Origin: Membranipora membranacea
Lineage: Eukaryota > Bryozoa > Gymnolaemata > Cheilostomatida > Membraniporidae
Reading direction: 5' to 3'
Assembly (NCBI GenBank): GCA_914767715.1
Contig: OU612069.1
Location: 29,768,079 to 29,832,078 of the forward strand
DNA: 64,000 bases
Made by a program: the position numbers and the translations under genes. The notes under the pieces were generated by a model, which saw only the letters and a list, made by a program, of their open reading frames with translations, had not been told where the DNA came from and searched no databases. Shown piece by piece: positions 45,101 to 54,271 of the stretch (positions are counted from its first letter, which is position 1; every line of letters starts with the position of its first letter).

Positions 45101-48100
45101 GAGAGGAGGGTGTGAGCAGAGTGTGAGCAGAGTGTGAGCAGAGTGTGAGCAGAGTGTGATGAGAAGTACAGGACTGCATTATAGTGATAGTTTGTTAACT
45201 TCAATATTATCTCGCTTCAACAGTTTGTTCACTCTGACTGATAATGAATTGGGGGGCGTACTTCTTATTGATTCTATTATAGTATATAAGCCATGTTGAT
45301 ATAATCATGCATGAGTTGGTGAGTGGCTATGGCATATAACCGCTGCTGGGACGAGGCTTAGCTTACACTTAGCTACTGCATGGTGTCCTCAGAGGGATCT
45401 GCTTATATCACTCTACAGCTAATAGAATTCTTCTGCTGCTGCCTCTGCTTCTGCTCTTAAATCTATAAAGATGCCTGCCCTGCAGCTCAGCATCCCACCA
45501 CTACCATCCACATATTACACCAAGCTGCGGTTTATAGATCGGTGGAGACCAGAGTTACCTCACACTTCCCCACATAGACATAGAGGCAGGAGATCTACTA
45601 ACAGAGGCAGCGGTACCGAGGGATAACGGCTTAGATCCTCAACCAGCCTTCCTACAGAAGAGGTTCACACTGAAAGTTATATCTGATCGCAGGGCACCCA
45701 TTCCTAACCTCGAGGCACATAACACCCCTAGCTCTGCCCTTAGCTCTGCCCTAAGTAAGTCAGAATATAACAAAGATACAGTTGCTCAGAGAACCAGGGC
45801 GACCAAACCTAATACTGACGACAGCCAGTCCGATCAAACAGACTCTGAGAGGCATGATGAGGAAACGCTGAGACTTTGTGGAGAGAGCCACGTGCCGCAC
45901 ACAGCAGGCAGATCTAAGTTTAGCTGTGATAGTATACTGTCACATCTGAGAGGGGTGATATCAGGAGGGACAACTCGGAGGGATGTTAATATCGAGTTAG
46001 ATGTCAGTTCTGTGTCAGTCATAGCTCAACTGCAGTCACTCAGTCACTCGCTCATCTGTCCTTCTAGTCCTCCTAATCAGGTCCTTACATAGTGTGTGAG
46101 TCTCAGACTAGGTTATATTAACTCACAGTGCACCAGTCTCATGCTTAATATTATTATCTCAGAACACAGTTTGGGTGTGTTTAATCCTCTCTTACATTAA
46201 TCACTTTATCAGCGGCATGTTAAGTAAAGTTAAGTGGAACAACAGTGCTTGACCCCGGGGAGATTCTCATCTTATTGTTGGAAGTTATCTTGCCTTTGTC
46301 CGAGAGAGGATAATTCCATTTTATAATATTGGTATTTGATACAGACAACAGGCATGTAAAATTGACTGATAAGTTTGATTATCTCATCATTACATCAATC
46401 AGCCAATGAAAGCACAGCTGTGGCCAATAACTCTGAATCTGAAGAAGCTGATAGTACATATTATTACTTGAGTCTCATTGAGTAGTAATTATATAATGTG
46501 GCTCTTGTATGTTGTCTTGTATATTCTACCCAGATAATCGCTGACTTCTTAAGGTTAGATGAGATTTACTCATCTGGTCCCCAAAGTCCTTACTGTGTCA
46601 TCTGGTCCCCTTACTGTGTATCTGGTCCCCAAAGTCCTTACTGTGTATCTGGTCCCCTAAGTCCTTACTGTGTATCTGGTCCCCTAAGTCCTTACTGTGT
46701 ATCTGGTCCCCCAAGTCCTTACTGTGTATCTGGTCCCCCAAGTCCTTACTGTGTATCTGGTCCCCTAAGTCCTTACTGTGTATCTGGTCCCCTTACTGTG
46801 TATCTGGTCCCCTAAGTCCTTACTGTGTCATCTGGTCCCCTTACTGTGTATCTGGTCCCCTTACTGTGTATCTGGTCCCCTAAGTCCTTACTGTGTATCT
46901 GGTCCCCTAAGTCCTTACTGTGTATCTGGTCCCCTAAGTCCTTACTGTGTATCTGGTCCCCTAAGTCCTTACTGTGTATCTGGTCCCCTAAGTCCTTACT
47001 GTGTATCTGGTCCCCAAAGTCCTTACTGTGTATCTGGTCCCCTAAGTCCTTACTGTGTCATCTGGTCCCCTTACTGTGTATCTGGTCCCCTTACTGTGTA
47101 TCTGGTCCCCTTACTGTGTATCTGGTCCCCTAAGTCCTTACTGTGTATCTGGTCCCCTAAGTCCTTACTGTGTATCCGGTCCCCTAGGTCCTTACTGTGT
47201 ATCTGGTCCCCTAAGTCCTTACTGTGTATCTGGTCCCCTAAGTCCTTACTGTGTATCTGGTCCCCAAAGTCCTTACTGTGTATCTGGTCCCCTAAGTCCT
47301 TACTGTGTCATCTGGTCCCCTTACTGTGTATCTGGTCCCCTAAGTCCTTACTGTGTATCTGGTCCCCAAAGTCCTTACTGTGTATCTGGTCCCCTAAGTC
47401 CTTACTGTGTCATCTGGTCCCCTTACTGTGTATCTGGTCCCCTTACTGTGTATCTGGTCCCCTAAGTCCTTACTGTGTATCTGGTCCCCTAAGTCCTTAC
47501 TGTGTATCTGGTCCCCTTACTGTGTATCTGGTCCCCTAAGTCCTTACTGTGTATCTGGTCCCCTAAGTCCTTACTGTGTATCTGGTCCCCTAAGTCCTTA
47601 CTGTGTATGCTCTCATTCAGGGGGAGACAATTGTCATCGAGGAGACAATAAGTTATCTTTTGTCAATCTTAGATAGAATTAGCTGTTGAGTGTGACTATT
47701 CAGTCTATGCTGCCTGGCGGGGCAGTAGTTAGGTGATTACACATGTGACCTGCTCTATTACCTACTGAGTGAGCGCCTGCACCACCTAGGCAACGGTCAA
47801 TAATCTCAGCATATGGAATTAGAAGTTACCACTCTCGACCTAAAGCTATTTTGTTTGTACCTTGTATCATGTATCATTGTATCGCAACAGTCTCAAATGT
47901 TAGCCTTATATCATAAAATACCATCCTACACTTTGACTTAAAAGTATGGGTCGCGCAAAGACGACCCGGACGTAAGTTAGAGAACCTCAGTCTATATGAC
48001 TGAGACTAACACTAACTCTTATCTGTATATCTATTATAGGATAAGGTGATGCCTCAGTTAGAAGGTCTGTCTATCAGCTCACCAGGGGGCGCTGTAGGAG

Positions 48101-49652
48101 CTGCTTATAGATACCGAGACAAGGCGGAGCATCAGTTAGCCTGGGAGAGAGGAAACATAGACTATACAGGAGTAGATAGGTCAGTATGTCATAGGTTATA
48201 TAACAGGTATAGATAGGTCAGTAAGTCATGGGTTATAGTTCAAAGGTTATATAACAGGTGTAGATAGGTCAGTAAGTCGTGGGTTATAGGTCATAGGTTA
48301 TCTAACAGGTATAGATAGGTCAGTAAGTCATGGGTTATAGGTCATAGGTTATATAACAGGTGTAGATAGGTCAGTAAGTCATGGGTTATAGGTCATAGGT
48401 TATTTAACAGGTGTAGATAGGTCAGTAAGTCATGGGTTATAGGTCATAGGTTATATAACAGGTGTAGATCGGTCAGTAAGCCATGGGTTATAGGTCATAG
48501 GTTATATAACAGATGTAGATAGGTCAGTAAGTCATGGGTTATAGGTCATAGGTTATATAACAGGTGTAGATAGGTCAGTAAGTCATGGGTTATAGGTCAT
48601 AGGTTATATAACAGGTATAGATAGGTCAGTAAGTCATGGGGGGAGGGGAAACAAAGCATGTCAACTCTTGCACTGCTCGACGTCGAACAGCATGGATTAA
48701 ATATTGTCTTCTCTTGCGATCGGGTAGATAAATTCTTTATCACACTAATCAATTTGTATAGGAAAATGGAGTTGTTTGTTTTCCCAAACCCCCACCCACC
48801 GAACAAAGCTTGTTAGGACAGGCTAAATTATAACTTGTTGTGCGAGAGGCCCGAGTTTATATCCCTGTGAAGCCGGATTTCATTTAAATTATCAGCTCTT
48901 TTTCTACTTGGTGGTTTAACTGTTTTGTCACGGTACCTATTTAATACTATTTACACCCACTAAACCTTGATTATTTTGCACTGAGCTCAGCAAGCTTCAG
49001 CGGGTTAGCGTGGCTGAGCGCTTAGAGTGTTTGATCTCAGCGCGAGAGGCCCGAGTTTAAATTCCGGTGAGGCAAGATTAAAAAAAGCAAGGAGGAGCAT
49101 GAAGAGGACCCCTTATTTTTATATAATATATATATTAATATACCACAATTATAACATTTTTGTTGCGCTATTTTCTATGGCCATATTCACTGAGAATAAT
49201 TGTTGGGGAGTTCTGCCACATAATAAGACAATGATACTCTGGCTGACTAGCTCATAGGTGGTATGGAATGGACATTTTAATTTTAGTTTGCACTTATAAT
49301 GACATCGCCCATTGGCCATCCATCATAAACTCAATCGACAACCTGAGTGTATGTCATCCACACCCCTGAAGTTTTGTGGCATTTATGATTGCTGCATTTC
49401 TAGTTATTATACATATAATATTTATTATTATATGTATTATATTTATATTCTGTTTTTAGTTTTGCCAACATTCAGGCTCACCTGGATAAGAGAATATCAT
49501 CATCTACAGCTGCTCCAGATGTCCGACCCAAGATACCGCCTCTCTCAGCTATAGCCACGCCTTCTACAGCATCACAGGCCACACCCACTATTACATCAAG
49601 TCTTAGTAAAGGTAAACCAATCAAAAGTATGCTAAAGAAGCCCAAGGAGTAG
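36025..49652 (+). CDS. GYG: Glycogenin-like gene, self-glucosylating GT8 primer of glycogen; damaged as assembled
   Basis: Exons: 36025-36161, 39622-39784, 40766-40892, 42639-42715, 43403-43509, 44476-44532, 45538-46080, 48040-48179, 49460-49652. Glycogenin is a cytosolic GT8 enzyme that glucosylates its own tyrosine from UDP-glucose and primes glycogen synthase. The exons give, in order, the N-terminal [43 protein letters not shown] (acceptor-tyrosine region), [11 protein letters not shown] (metal and UDP binding), LLPLLQQ-like helix, a long variable linker and the C-terminal glycogen-synthase-binding helix [17 protein letters not shown]. Phases match from exon 39622 onward. Two defects: TAG at 36106-36108 in exon 1, and no exon for the expected ~60 residues containing the DxD motif between 36162 and 39621. 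It may be a pseudogene, an allele or an assembly fault. Confidence 0.85.
36133..36778 (+). repeat. 38-bp minisatellite (17 copies) made from the exon 1 donor junction
   Basis: The unit is ATAACTCCTGATGTCAGT(G/T) AGCAT(A/G)TGAG GTAAGGGTG. The first copy is the true end of exon 1 (coding ITPDVSEHM) plus the first intron bases. Sixteen further copies follow without gaps. Nearly all keep AG/GTAAGGG, so the intron begins with an array of near-identical donor sites. Confidence 0.9.
36779..37977. other. Glycogenin intron 1, unique part
   Basis: No exon matching the missing glycogenin segment (family motifs such as KRPELG, TKLHCW or DADTLV) is found in any plus-strand frame by eye. It contains a pyrimidine-rich stretch near 36785-36835 and ACTACATACTACATACTACA near 37260. 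Confidence 0.5.
37978..39299 (+). repeat. 137-bp minisatellite, about 9.6 copies
   Basis: Units start TATGTTTGGGTAATTAGATG at 37978, 38115, 38252, 38389, 38526, 38663, 38800, 38937, 39074 and 39211 (the last one partial). The copies differ at only a few sites (CACCACC/CACCGCC, TCGTCTG/TCGTTTG, GACAGG/GACATG), which recombine between units. Each has an acceptor-like CCTCTCTCCAGTCCTCTTAG. 137 is not a multiple of 3 and no frame stays open. Confidence 0.9.
39622..39784 (+). CDS. GYG: Glycogenin exon: VVQNSDELF to GSFDG
   Basis: Acceptor ATGACTGACAG, donor GACG/GTAAGT (phase 1). 54 codons: [14 protein letters not shown], then [19 protein letters not shown] and [20 protein letters not shown]. It matches the glycogenin segment just after the DxD-V motif; the D and P residues of the [14 protein letters not shown] block are intact. 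Confidence 0.9.
40414..40531. repeat. 118-bp foldback element in a glycogenin intron
   Basis: CTACCCAAAGACCAGTGCAT at the left pairs with the right end (reverse complement CTACCCAAGACCAGTGAATG), and TCAGGCTTTTATTTATGAT pairs further in. The arms are about 47 bp, the loop about 25 bp. Non-coding MITE. Confidence 0.7.
40766..40892 (+). CDS. GYG: Glycogenin exon: GGDQGLLN to LPAFIQ
   Basis: Acceptor TCTGTATCCGTAG, donor TATACA/GTAAGT (phase 1 in, phase 2 out). It encodes [29 protein letters not shown] and [14 protein letters not shown] is the GT8 DQ(G/D) motif. The YSYLPAF segment holds the tyrosine region used as glucose acceptor in the family. Confidence 0.9.
41045..42012 (-). mobile_element. 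5'-truncated LINE, reverse transcriptase fragment
   Basis: Minus-strand frames 42009-41506 and 41497-41135, which a one-base shift near 41500 joins. Motifs: [38 protein letters not shown], then [10 protein letters not shown] (catalytic YADD), [16 protein letters not shown] and [10 protein letters not shown] second shift near 41135 leads to [15 protein letters not shown] and a TAA near 41070. CR1/L2-like. Inserted in the intron after glycogenin exon 40766-40892. Confidence 0.8.
42042..42113 (+). pseudogene. Duplicate of the end of the 40766-40892 exon and its donor
   Basis: CCCTTTATATATAACGTCGT, then GCATTCTACTCATATCTACC and GACAGTAAGTACCCC repeat 40833-40905 with a few changes. GTGCCACAAG has become GTGTAACAAG, which puts a stop in the original frame, and TTTATACAG is TTTAGACAG. 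The donor GTAAGTACCCC is intact. The LINE at 41045-42012 lies between the real exon and this copy. Confidence 0.85.
42114..42638. other. Glycogenin intron, short repeats
   Basis: Contains GTGTGTCTGTGTAAGAGACCCT-type duplicates, two copies of TTTGCTCTTGTGTAAGGGAC with CTGTTGTCTCCTC (about 42187-42256), and a hairpin GGAGTTGTTACCC ... GGGAGCAACTCC (about 42431-42478). No exon seen. Confidence 0.5.
42639..42715 (+). CDS. GYG: Glycogenin exon: [18 protein letters not shown]
   Basis: Acceptor TGTTTGTCTTATAG, donor ACAG/GTAACA (phase 2 in, phase 1 out). It encodes [18 protein letters not shown] and [16 protein letters not shown] is the GT8 HxxGxxKPW motif, whose His binds the metal and whose Lys binds UDP-glucose phosphates. 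Confidence 0.9.
43141..43402 (+). repeat. Three decoy copies of the acceptor junction of the next glycogenin exon
   Basis: TTTCTCAG/GACGAGTAATCGGACAGACT recurs with its acceptor at 43141, 43242 (GACAAG) and 43343, spaced 101 bp apart, before the true exon at 43403. Each carries about the first 35 exon bases. The third continues into CCTGAGCTGTT, further into the exon. In the first two the exon-like part ends in TATAGTACGGTATATTTATA. Confidence 0.85.
43403..43509 (+). CDS. GYG: Glycogenin exon: [19 protein letters not shown] to LLQQTHA
   Basis: Acceptor TTATTTAACAG, donor CACGCT/GTGAGT (phase 1 in, phase 0 out). It encodes [19 protein letters not shown], then [16 protein letters not shown], matching the family's LWWxIFxxxVLPLLQQ helix at the end of the catalytic domain. 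Confidence 0.9.
43545..44225 (+). repeat. 39-bp AT-rich minisatellite, about 17 copies
   Basis: Unit GTATACATATACGGTATACA followed by TATGCGGTAAATATATACA. 39 bp is 13 codons and the unit lacks stops in several frames, so long repetitive frames appear on both strands; they are not genes. The unit is highly self-complementary (GTATAC, CATATG). Confidence 0.9.
44476..44532 (+). CDS. GYG: Probable glycogenin linker exon
   Basis: Acceptor ATATATACCTACAG, donor CTACTG/GTATGT, 57 bp, phase 0 at both ends, encoding [19 protein letters not shown]. It fits the phase of the exons on either side. The linker of glycogenins is not conserved, so support is only splice sites and frame. Confidence 0.5.
44533..45537. 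other. Glycogenin intron with short tandem repeats
   Basis: Holds three copies of CAGCTATATACACCTAGTC-type units (about 44657-44715), a GTATATGTAT-type microsatellite (44900-44950) and five AGTGTGAGCAG units (about 45109-45160). No exon recognised. Confidence 0.45.
45538..46080 (+). CDS. GYG: Probable long glycogenin linker exon (181 codons)
   Basis: Acceptor GCTGCGGTTTATAG, donor AATCAG/GTCCTT, phase 0 in and out. The frame is open for 543 bp and starts [19 protein letters not shown], includes [28 protein letters not shown] and [16 protein letters not shown], and ends CPSSPPNQ. Polar and low-complexity, as is usual for the variable linker between glycogenin's catalytic domain and its C-terminal helix. 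The donor is weak; without splicing the frame ends at TAG 46090. Confidence 0.6.
46081..46573. other. Glycogenin intron
   Basis: No exon or repeat of note before the 27-bp array begins. Confidence 0.4.
46574..47607 (+). repeat. 27/20-bp mixed minisatellite, about 41 units
   Basis: The main unit is TCTGGTCCCCTAAGTCCTTA plus CTGTGTA (27 bp). A shorter form, TCTGGTCCCCTTACTGTGTA (20 bp), is scattered through the array, and a 28-bp form ends GTGTCA. I count about 41 occurrences of TGGTCCCC. It produces long repetitive frames that are not genes. Confidence 0.9.
48040..48179 (+). CDS. GYG: Glycogenin exon: C-terminal region, first part
   Basis: Acceptor TATCTATTATAG, donor GATAG/GTCAGT (phase 0 in, phase 2 out). 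It encodes [33 protein letters not shown] and [15 protein letters not shown]-x-G-x-x-D-Y is the conserved start of the glycogen-synthase-binding C-terminus of glycogenins. Confidence 0.85.
48170..48640 (+). repeat. 51-bp minisatellite made from the C-terminal exon donor junction
   Basis: Unit GTGTAGATAGGTCAGTAAGT followed by CATGGGTTATAGGTCATAGG and TTATATAACAG. The first copy is the true exon end (GTAGATAG/GTCAGTATGTC). About nine more copies of TAGATAG/GTCAGTAAGTC follow, so the donor exists about ten times in tandem. Confidence 0.88.
48838..48885 (+). mobile_element. Partial SINE (B-box side only)
   Basis: GTGCGAGAGGCCCGAGTTTA TATCCCTGTGAAGCC matches the second half of the tRNA-like head of the SINE at 49001. 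Its first half is absent. Confidence 0.5.
49001..49090 (+). mobile_element. tRNA-derived SINE head
   Basis: GGTTAGCGTGGCTGAGCGCT (A-box region) then about 30 bp later GCCCGAGTTTAAATTCCGGT (B-box region), then an A-rich run. The spacing is that of a tRNA gene, but the first bases and acceptor stem are not tRNA-like; a SINE head. Confidence 0.6.
49460..49652 (+). CDS. GYG: Glycogenin last exon
   Basis: Acceptor ATATTCTGTTTTTAG; the first base completes a Ser codon (AG+T). It encodes [15 protein letters not shown], then a P, T and A-rich stretch, and ends [16 protein letters not shown] before TAG 49650-49652. FANIQAHLD corresponds to the family's FDNIxxxLD. The basic tail has no counterpart that I know. 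Confidence 0.85.
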
Positions 49653-51418
49653 ACTAGCAGGTGAAATAAGCGATAATTATTTCCATGTTGCCTATGTGTA
49701 TGTTCAGACATGTCTAAGTCTAATACTGTAGTTTCAATAAGCTGTGATTCTTTGAGCTCATACTGACTCTCGTGATCTGACTGGGCATGTAGATCACTGA
49801 TAAACTAGGGTATCATTACCACAAAGAGAATGTCGTAAGGCTAAGTATGTATCATGCGTGACTTGAATTTGCGCATGTGCAAGAACAATGAGTTTAGTTT
49901 GGGTTCTAATTGCAATTTTGGTCTGGGGAGATAGGACATCCCCTGCATAAATTGCCAGTCAAATTTAGCTAATAGTGGCAATAGAAGATAACTCTTTCTA
50001 ACAATTCCGCACGCATTTGAGAGTGTGCCACCAGAGCAGGTAGCCAATCAGATGGCTTCGGAATTCCGAGGCTCAATTTTGCAGAGATCAGCTCATGCCC
50101 AGAACTGAGCATGCTCAGAATGCTTTGAGCTTTCAAGAACAAAATAATAACAGAATTATTATCTTCTCCTGTTTTTTGGAGTATAAGATAAAATCTATTA
50201 TATGACTGTATGTAATAATTCACTACTTAGTATGATGTTATAATAGTTGAGTAGTTAGGTTTGTCTCAGACTATCTTTGTCTCTTAAGTCTGTTCAGTTA
50301 TTAGATAGTGAGATGATGAATATATAACTTAATCTCTCTGTAAGCTGATACTACCCACTGATGAGAATTCTGTGTATTGTTATGATAATATATCATCTTA
50401 TTCACATAAATCTGAGCTTTCTGTTGATTTTTTGCTCTTCTACTTGTTTGTTACCAAAGATAACATTAGCCGAACTATTCTGGTATTTTGTTATTCTCTG
50501 AGGACTTGTCATATTTTTGTACTTCTTACTATGATTGTTTTTGATGATCTGTGATGATCTTTTTCTACTCGGCTCTATAAAAATAATCTTTTTTTCTTTT
50601 CCAATAATATCACTTTGTTCCGGTTTCAATAATTAGTGACTAGTAAATTACAAGTTTTATAATTTAATACCCTACACAGTTGGCAACAGAGAGGTCGGGA
50701 GGGGAGTGGGAGGGGAGTGGGTGTAGGAAAACCAGTTGAGGGTGTGGCTGAACCTAAATTTGAGGGCTCTGGGTATACCATACACAAATGAGCAAACCAT
50801 CAGTGTCTAAAACTGTTGCAGACCTGGAAACGTTTAACTTACTTATAAGAATCAGGGTTCCCAAGTCACTGCTTGATGCTGGGGCTGGATACTATGCTCA
50901 CAAAGTCTAATATGCATTATTTAAGCATTGAAGCAAGAAAATAGCATTTTTCTCACAGATTCATCGAGAAACTATCCAAGCAAGTTATTTTAATGTGAAA
51001 TGTGATGGACCAAGCCAGCTGTAAGTGTTTGAATTTTGCATCTGACTCAAATATTGAGTGAGTTCCGTCCATTAGAAGTCGGAAATATCATGACTCAATG
51101 ACCGACTGTTGCATGAAAATATTTGTTTATGCGTTCTGAAAGACACAGGCCTTACCATGTTGGTGTGCTGCAATCAGTTGATGACTCAAAGCATGGCTAG
51201 CTAAAAATAGCTATAACCTTGGTCAACCTTGCACATGCTGTGTCCATCTATATTGTAGCTCAAGGGGTTTGTGACACGTCCCCATAAGTAGCATGATCTT
51301 GAAAGTTATCGCTGTAGGATTTTGGGTTAGCTTAATTTTTACATACTCTTCATTGGTGGGCTTTGCCTTATTGAGACAAAACTGTCCAGTTGCGCAGTGG
51401 ATTTCTTGCACACCAGAC
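49653..51418. other. Intergenic region
   Basis: No gene recognised. Short frames on both strands lack family motifs. A CCAATCAG box occurs at 50043 and the palindrome CTGAGCATGCTCAG at 50105. Several GA-rich blocks (GGGAGGGGAGTGGGAGGGGA) lie near 50700. Confidence 0.4.
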
Positions 51419-51623
51419 ATGGCATCAACATCGCAATCGGTAAGATAAGATTCATAACTATACTTGTGTTTTAATTTGTTTCAGTTCCATGGTATGTTAT
51501 GATCTACTTTTCAATACTGTCAGGTAAAGGTGGCAATGACAGGCGCGACATTATGCTCTTTTTTCACTTTCGCAAAGTAGGAGAAAGATTGCTGTGATGT
51601 TTATGAGTTTCTCGATTTTACAG

Positions 51624-52100
51624 GCCAGTAAAAGTAGTCAACACTGCTGCTGTGATTTTGGCTGTAGCAACACACCAATTAAGGATGCAAGCCTCACCTT
51701 CCACCGTTTTCCGCCTCAGCAGGAACGCCGTGACAAATGGATCGAAGCAGTGTCCCGTAAAGATTGGAAACCAAACACAAACTCTGTTCTATGCAGCAAG
51801 CATTTTGGAAAGGGTGCACACAGAGTGCCTCCTAACCTTCCAGGGAGACGGGCTATGCTCTACCCGAATGCAGTGCCTACTATATTTCCAGAGTATCCTG
51901 CGTATCTACGACCCCCACAACCCAAAAAACGTAGAGTGTTAAGCAGAGACGCTGAAAACGCCCCGAGTTCCAGCGCAGAAACTACTGAGGGTTTATATAC
52001 TGTGCAAACAGATACAGTTCCTGCTGAAGCAGCAGAACCTGTAGTTCCAGATATACCCTTAATATTGAGTAGCGATAGGTATCTTAGAAAAGGAAAATAA
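51624..52100 (+). pseudogene. THAP DNA-binding domain of the P-element-like transposase
   Basis: Acceptor TTTTACAG at 51623. C2CH ligands: HCCCDFGCSN, later SVLCSKHF. Between them are the conserved FHRFP and KWIEAV, and after the finger RRAMLYPNAVPTIF, the AVPTIF signature that closes the THAP domain. A P- and K-rich stretch follows. The frame ends at 52098-52100, while a neighbouring frame continues with a leucine-rich coil (KLQAAQLGTIDGVMKEL), as expected after a THAP domain. Confidence 0.85.
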
Positions 52101-52199
52101 GCTGCAGGCTGCTCAGCTGGGCACAATCGATGGTGTTATGAAGGAACTGGTGAATAATGAAGCTTTAAATAAAGGAAAAAACAATCTAGATCGTATAGT

Positions 52200-53024
52200 G
52201 ATGACATAAAAAGCTTTGCTATCACTATACATTATTATTCGCCGAAAGCCTATAGATATTTGCGAAAAGAACTTCAGTCTCCCTTCAACAAGGACCATCT
52301 GAAGAGCGTTTGAAACAGTGAATTGTGAAGCAGGCTTTCTTGTTGATGTGATAAAAACAATACCTAAGGACTCGAAACCGTATAGCTTGGTTATCGATAG
52401 TATGGCCATACGGAAACGCTTGCTTGTGAACAAACACACTCATAAAATTGACGGTAGAGTTACTGTTGGAGCTAATATGGAGAAGCTTGCAACTGAAGCT
52501 CTCGTGTTTCTGTTAGTTCCTATATTGGGTGGACCCAGACATCCCATAGGGTACTTCCTTGTTGATAAGATCGACAGTGATGTCCAGCAGCAGCTTATAG
52601 TCGACTGCCTGAAACTAACTGCAGAGAATGGTATCAACATTGTTAATATAACATGTGATGAAGCACGCTCAAACGTTCTGACTCTAGAGAAACTTGGTGC
52701 CAAGATACCAGCAAAGCCGTATTTCAAGCACCCATCAATGGAACATAACGTTTATACTAGTCTTGATGCCGTTCACATGTTAAAATTGGCACGGAATGCA
52801 TTTGACTCTCTGAGACGATTTAACTCTGAGAATGGGGAGATTAACTATGGCTATGTTGAGATGCTTCATAAACTACAGGCCATATGAAGTGGCAAAACAT
52901 GAAAATGAAAGTGCGTCTAGCAGCACAAATGTTATCGTCATCAGTAGCCGATGCCCTGGAATACCTAAAACAGACAAATCCAAAGTTCAAAGATTCAGAG
53001 CCTACGATAGAATTCATACGCAAA
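52200..53024 (+). pseudogene. P-element-like transposase core, first part
   Basis: DDIKSFAITIHYYSPKAYRY leads into SLPSTRTI, then TGA, then RAFETVNCEAGFL. The frame at 52318-52887 holds SLVIDSMAIRKRLL (RNase H-like strand with the catalytic D), GGPRHPIGYFLVD, NITCDEARSN and DAVHMLKLARNAF (the DxxHxxKLxRN block of P transposases). After 52887 the protein continues one frame over with MKWQNMKMKVRLAAQMLSSS up to the donor at 53025. Confidence 0.82.
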
Positions 53025-53288
53025 GTGAGTTGACTGAATTACCAACAACATGTATTCGCTGGGATGTTTGCTAACACTACTATTTGTAATAATAGTGTTG
53101 AAGAATCTTGATTTCAATAACATTCTACGAATTATTTTTGTCTTGGAGTTAATTGCCCTTGCTAACAAGATTTGAAGGCTGCGATATAGAAACAAGAAAT
53201 CGAGCCGCCAATCTTAAAAAAACGATTTGACATCTAATTCAGTTTTGTTTTATCACTTCTTCTTCACAACAAATTTTTACAATTTCAG

Positions 53289-53890
53289 ATGGACAGGCTC
53301 TTTGACATTCTCAACAGCAGTAGCCCATTCGGCAGAGGTTTCAAAAGCCCTCTGACGCGTGAGAACATAGGATTCAAAGAAAAGGATCTACAGGAAATAG
53401 TCCGATACCTCAAAACTCTCACACTTCTCACTGGGAAACCAATATCTCAGAGTGGTCGCAAAACATTTGTGATGGGCTTTGAGACAGCATCTACCTCATT
53501 CAAAGCAGTTTCAAAAACGATCTTTGACACTTACCCCGGAGCTAAGTATGTACGCGGATACCAGATGGGACAAGATCATATAGAAACATTGTTTTCTAAA
53601 ATAAGATCCAGGGGAGGATTTAACAACAACCCTGATATTCTATCATTCAAGTGGTCGTTGAAGTCTCTGCTACTCAAGAGTGATATAACGCCATGCTCCT
53701 CGGCTAACTGTATAGAACTAGGTCCAAGTCAGCAACAAGGCACTCTCGGGTCACTTCTCTTCAGCGCAAAGAAGAAGAAAAAGAAATCAGATGACGAAGA
53801 ACTCGAAGAGGAATTCTTTGAGGATGAAGGAGGGCGGTTGGATCTCTCGCCATAACAAAACCCATCATCGACATAGCAGACTACATCGGT
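53289..53890 (+). pseudogene. P-element-like transposase core, C-terminal part
   Basis: The exon begins MDRLFDILNSSSPFGRGFKS and includes TLLTGKPISQSGRKTFVMGF, QMGQDHIETLFSKIRSRGGF and NNNPDILSF, all in the order seen in P/THAP9 transposases (the E of HIE is a catalytic residue). A lysine run and an acidic run follow, and the frame stops at 53853. One frame over, IIDIADYI reaches donor 53891. The conserved partner GGYVIRSTKLNCSDC is at 54272. Confidence 0.82.
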
Positions 53891-54271
53891 AAGTAATGGC
53901 CCCAATTAGCATAATTAACATTTCAGTTGCTTAGTTTTATAACAGCAAACTTTCATTTGAAATATATACTCCTTTTAAATTTTCACATCACACAACAGGC
54001 TATATATTGAAAAAACTAATAAAAGCAAGATAGTGTTGCTAAAAATTTTAAGAGGCTTGGACTTGACGTTTCTTATGACGGGGGTGTAACAAAAACCCCA
54101 AACATCATGTTCTGGTATGATTCTAAGTTTAGTTTACTTTTTTTTCACTCATAAAAGATCTGCAACTAGTACTAACCACCCTTCTAGATTTACAAAATTA
54201 CCACATGCATAAACCTCACCTTCTATAGGGACCAACATTGATTGAATGAGCTTATTCGATTACTTTGTAGG

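Larger units (their letters stand above)
48641..49459. other. Last glycogenin intron
   Basis: Contains one full and one partial tRNA-type SINE (see separate entries) and an AT-rich stretch before the last acceptor. No exon seen. Confidence 0.45.

Noticed and set aside
46498-47676. Overlapping ORFs of SGPLSPYCV-type repeats
   Set aside because: Translation of the 27/20-bp minisatellite; several overlapping frames look alike, which shows that they are chance.
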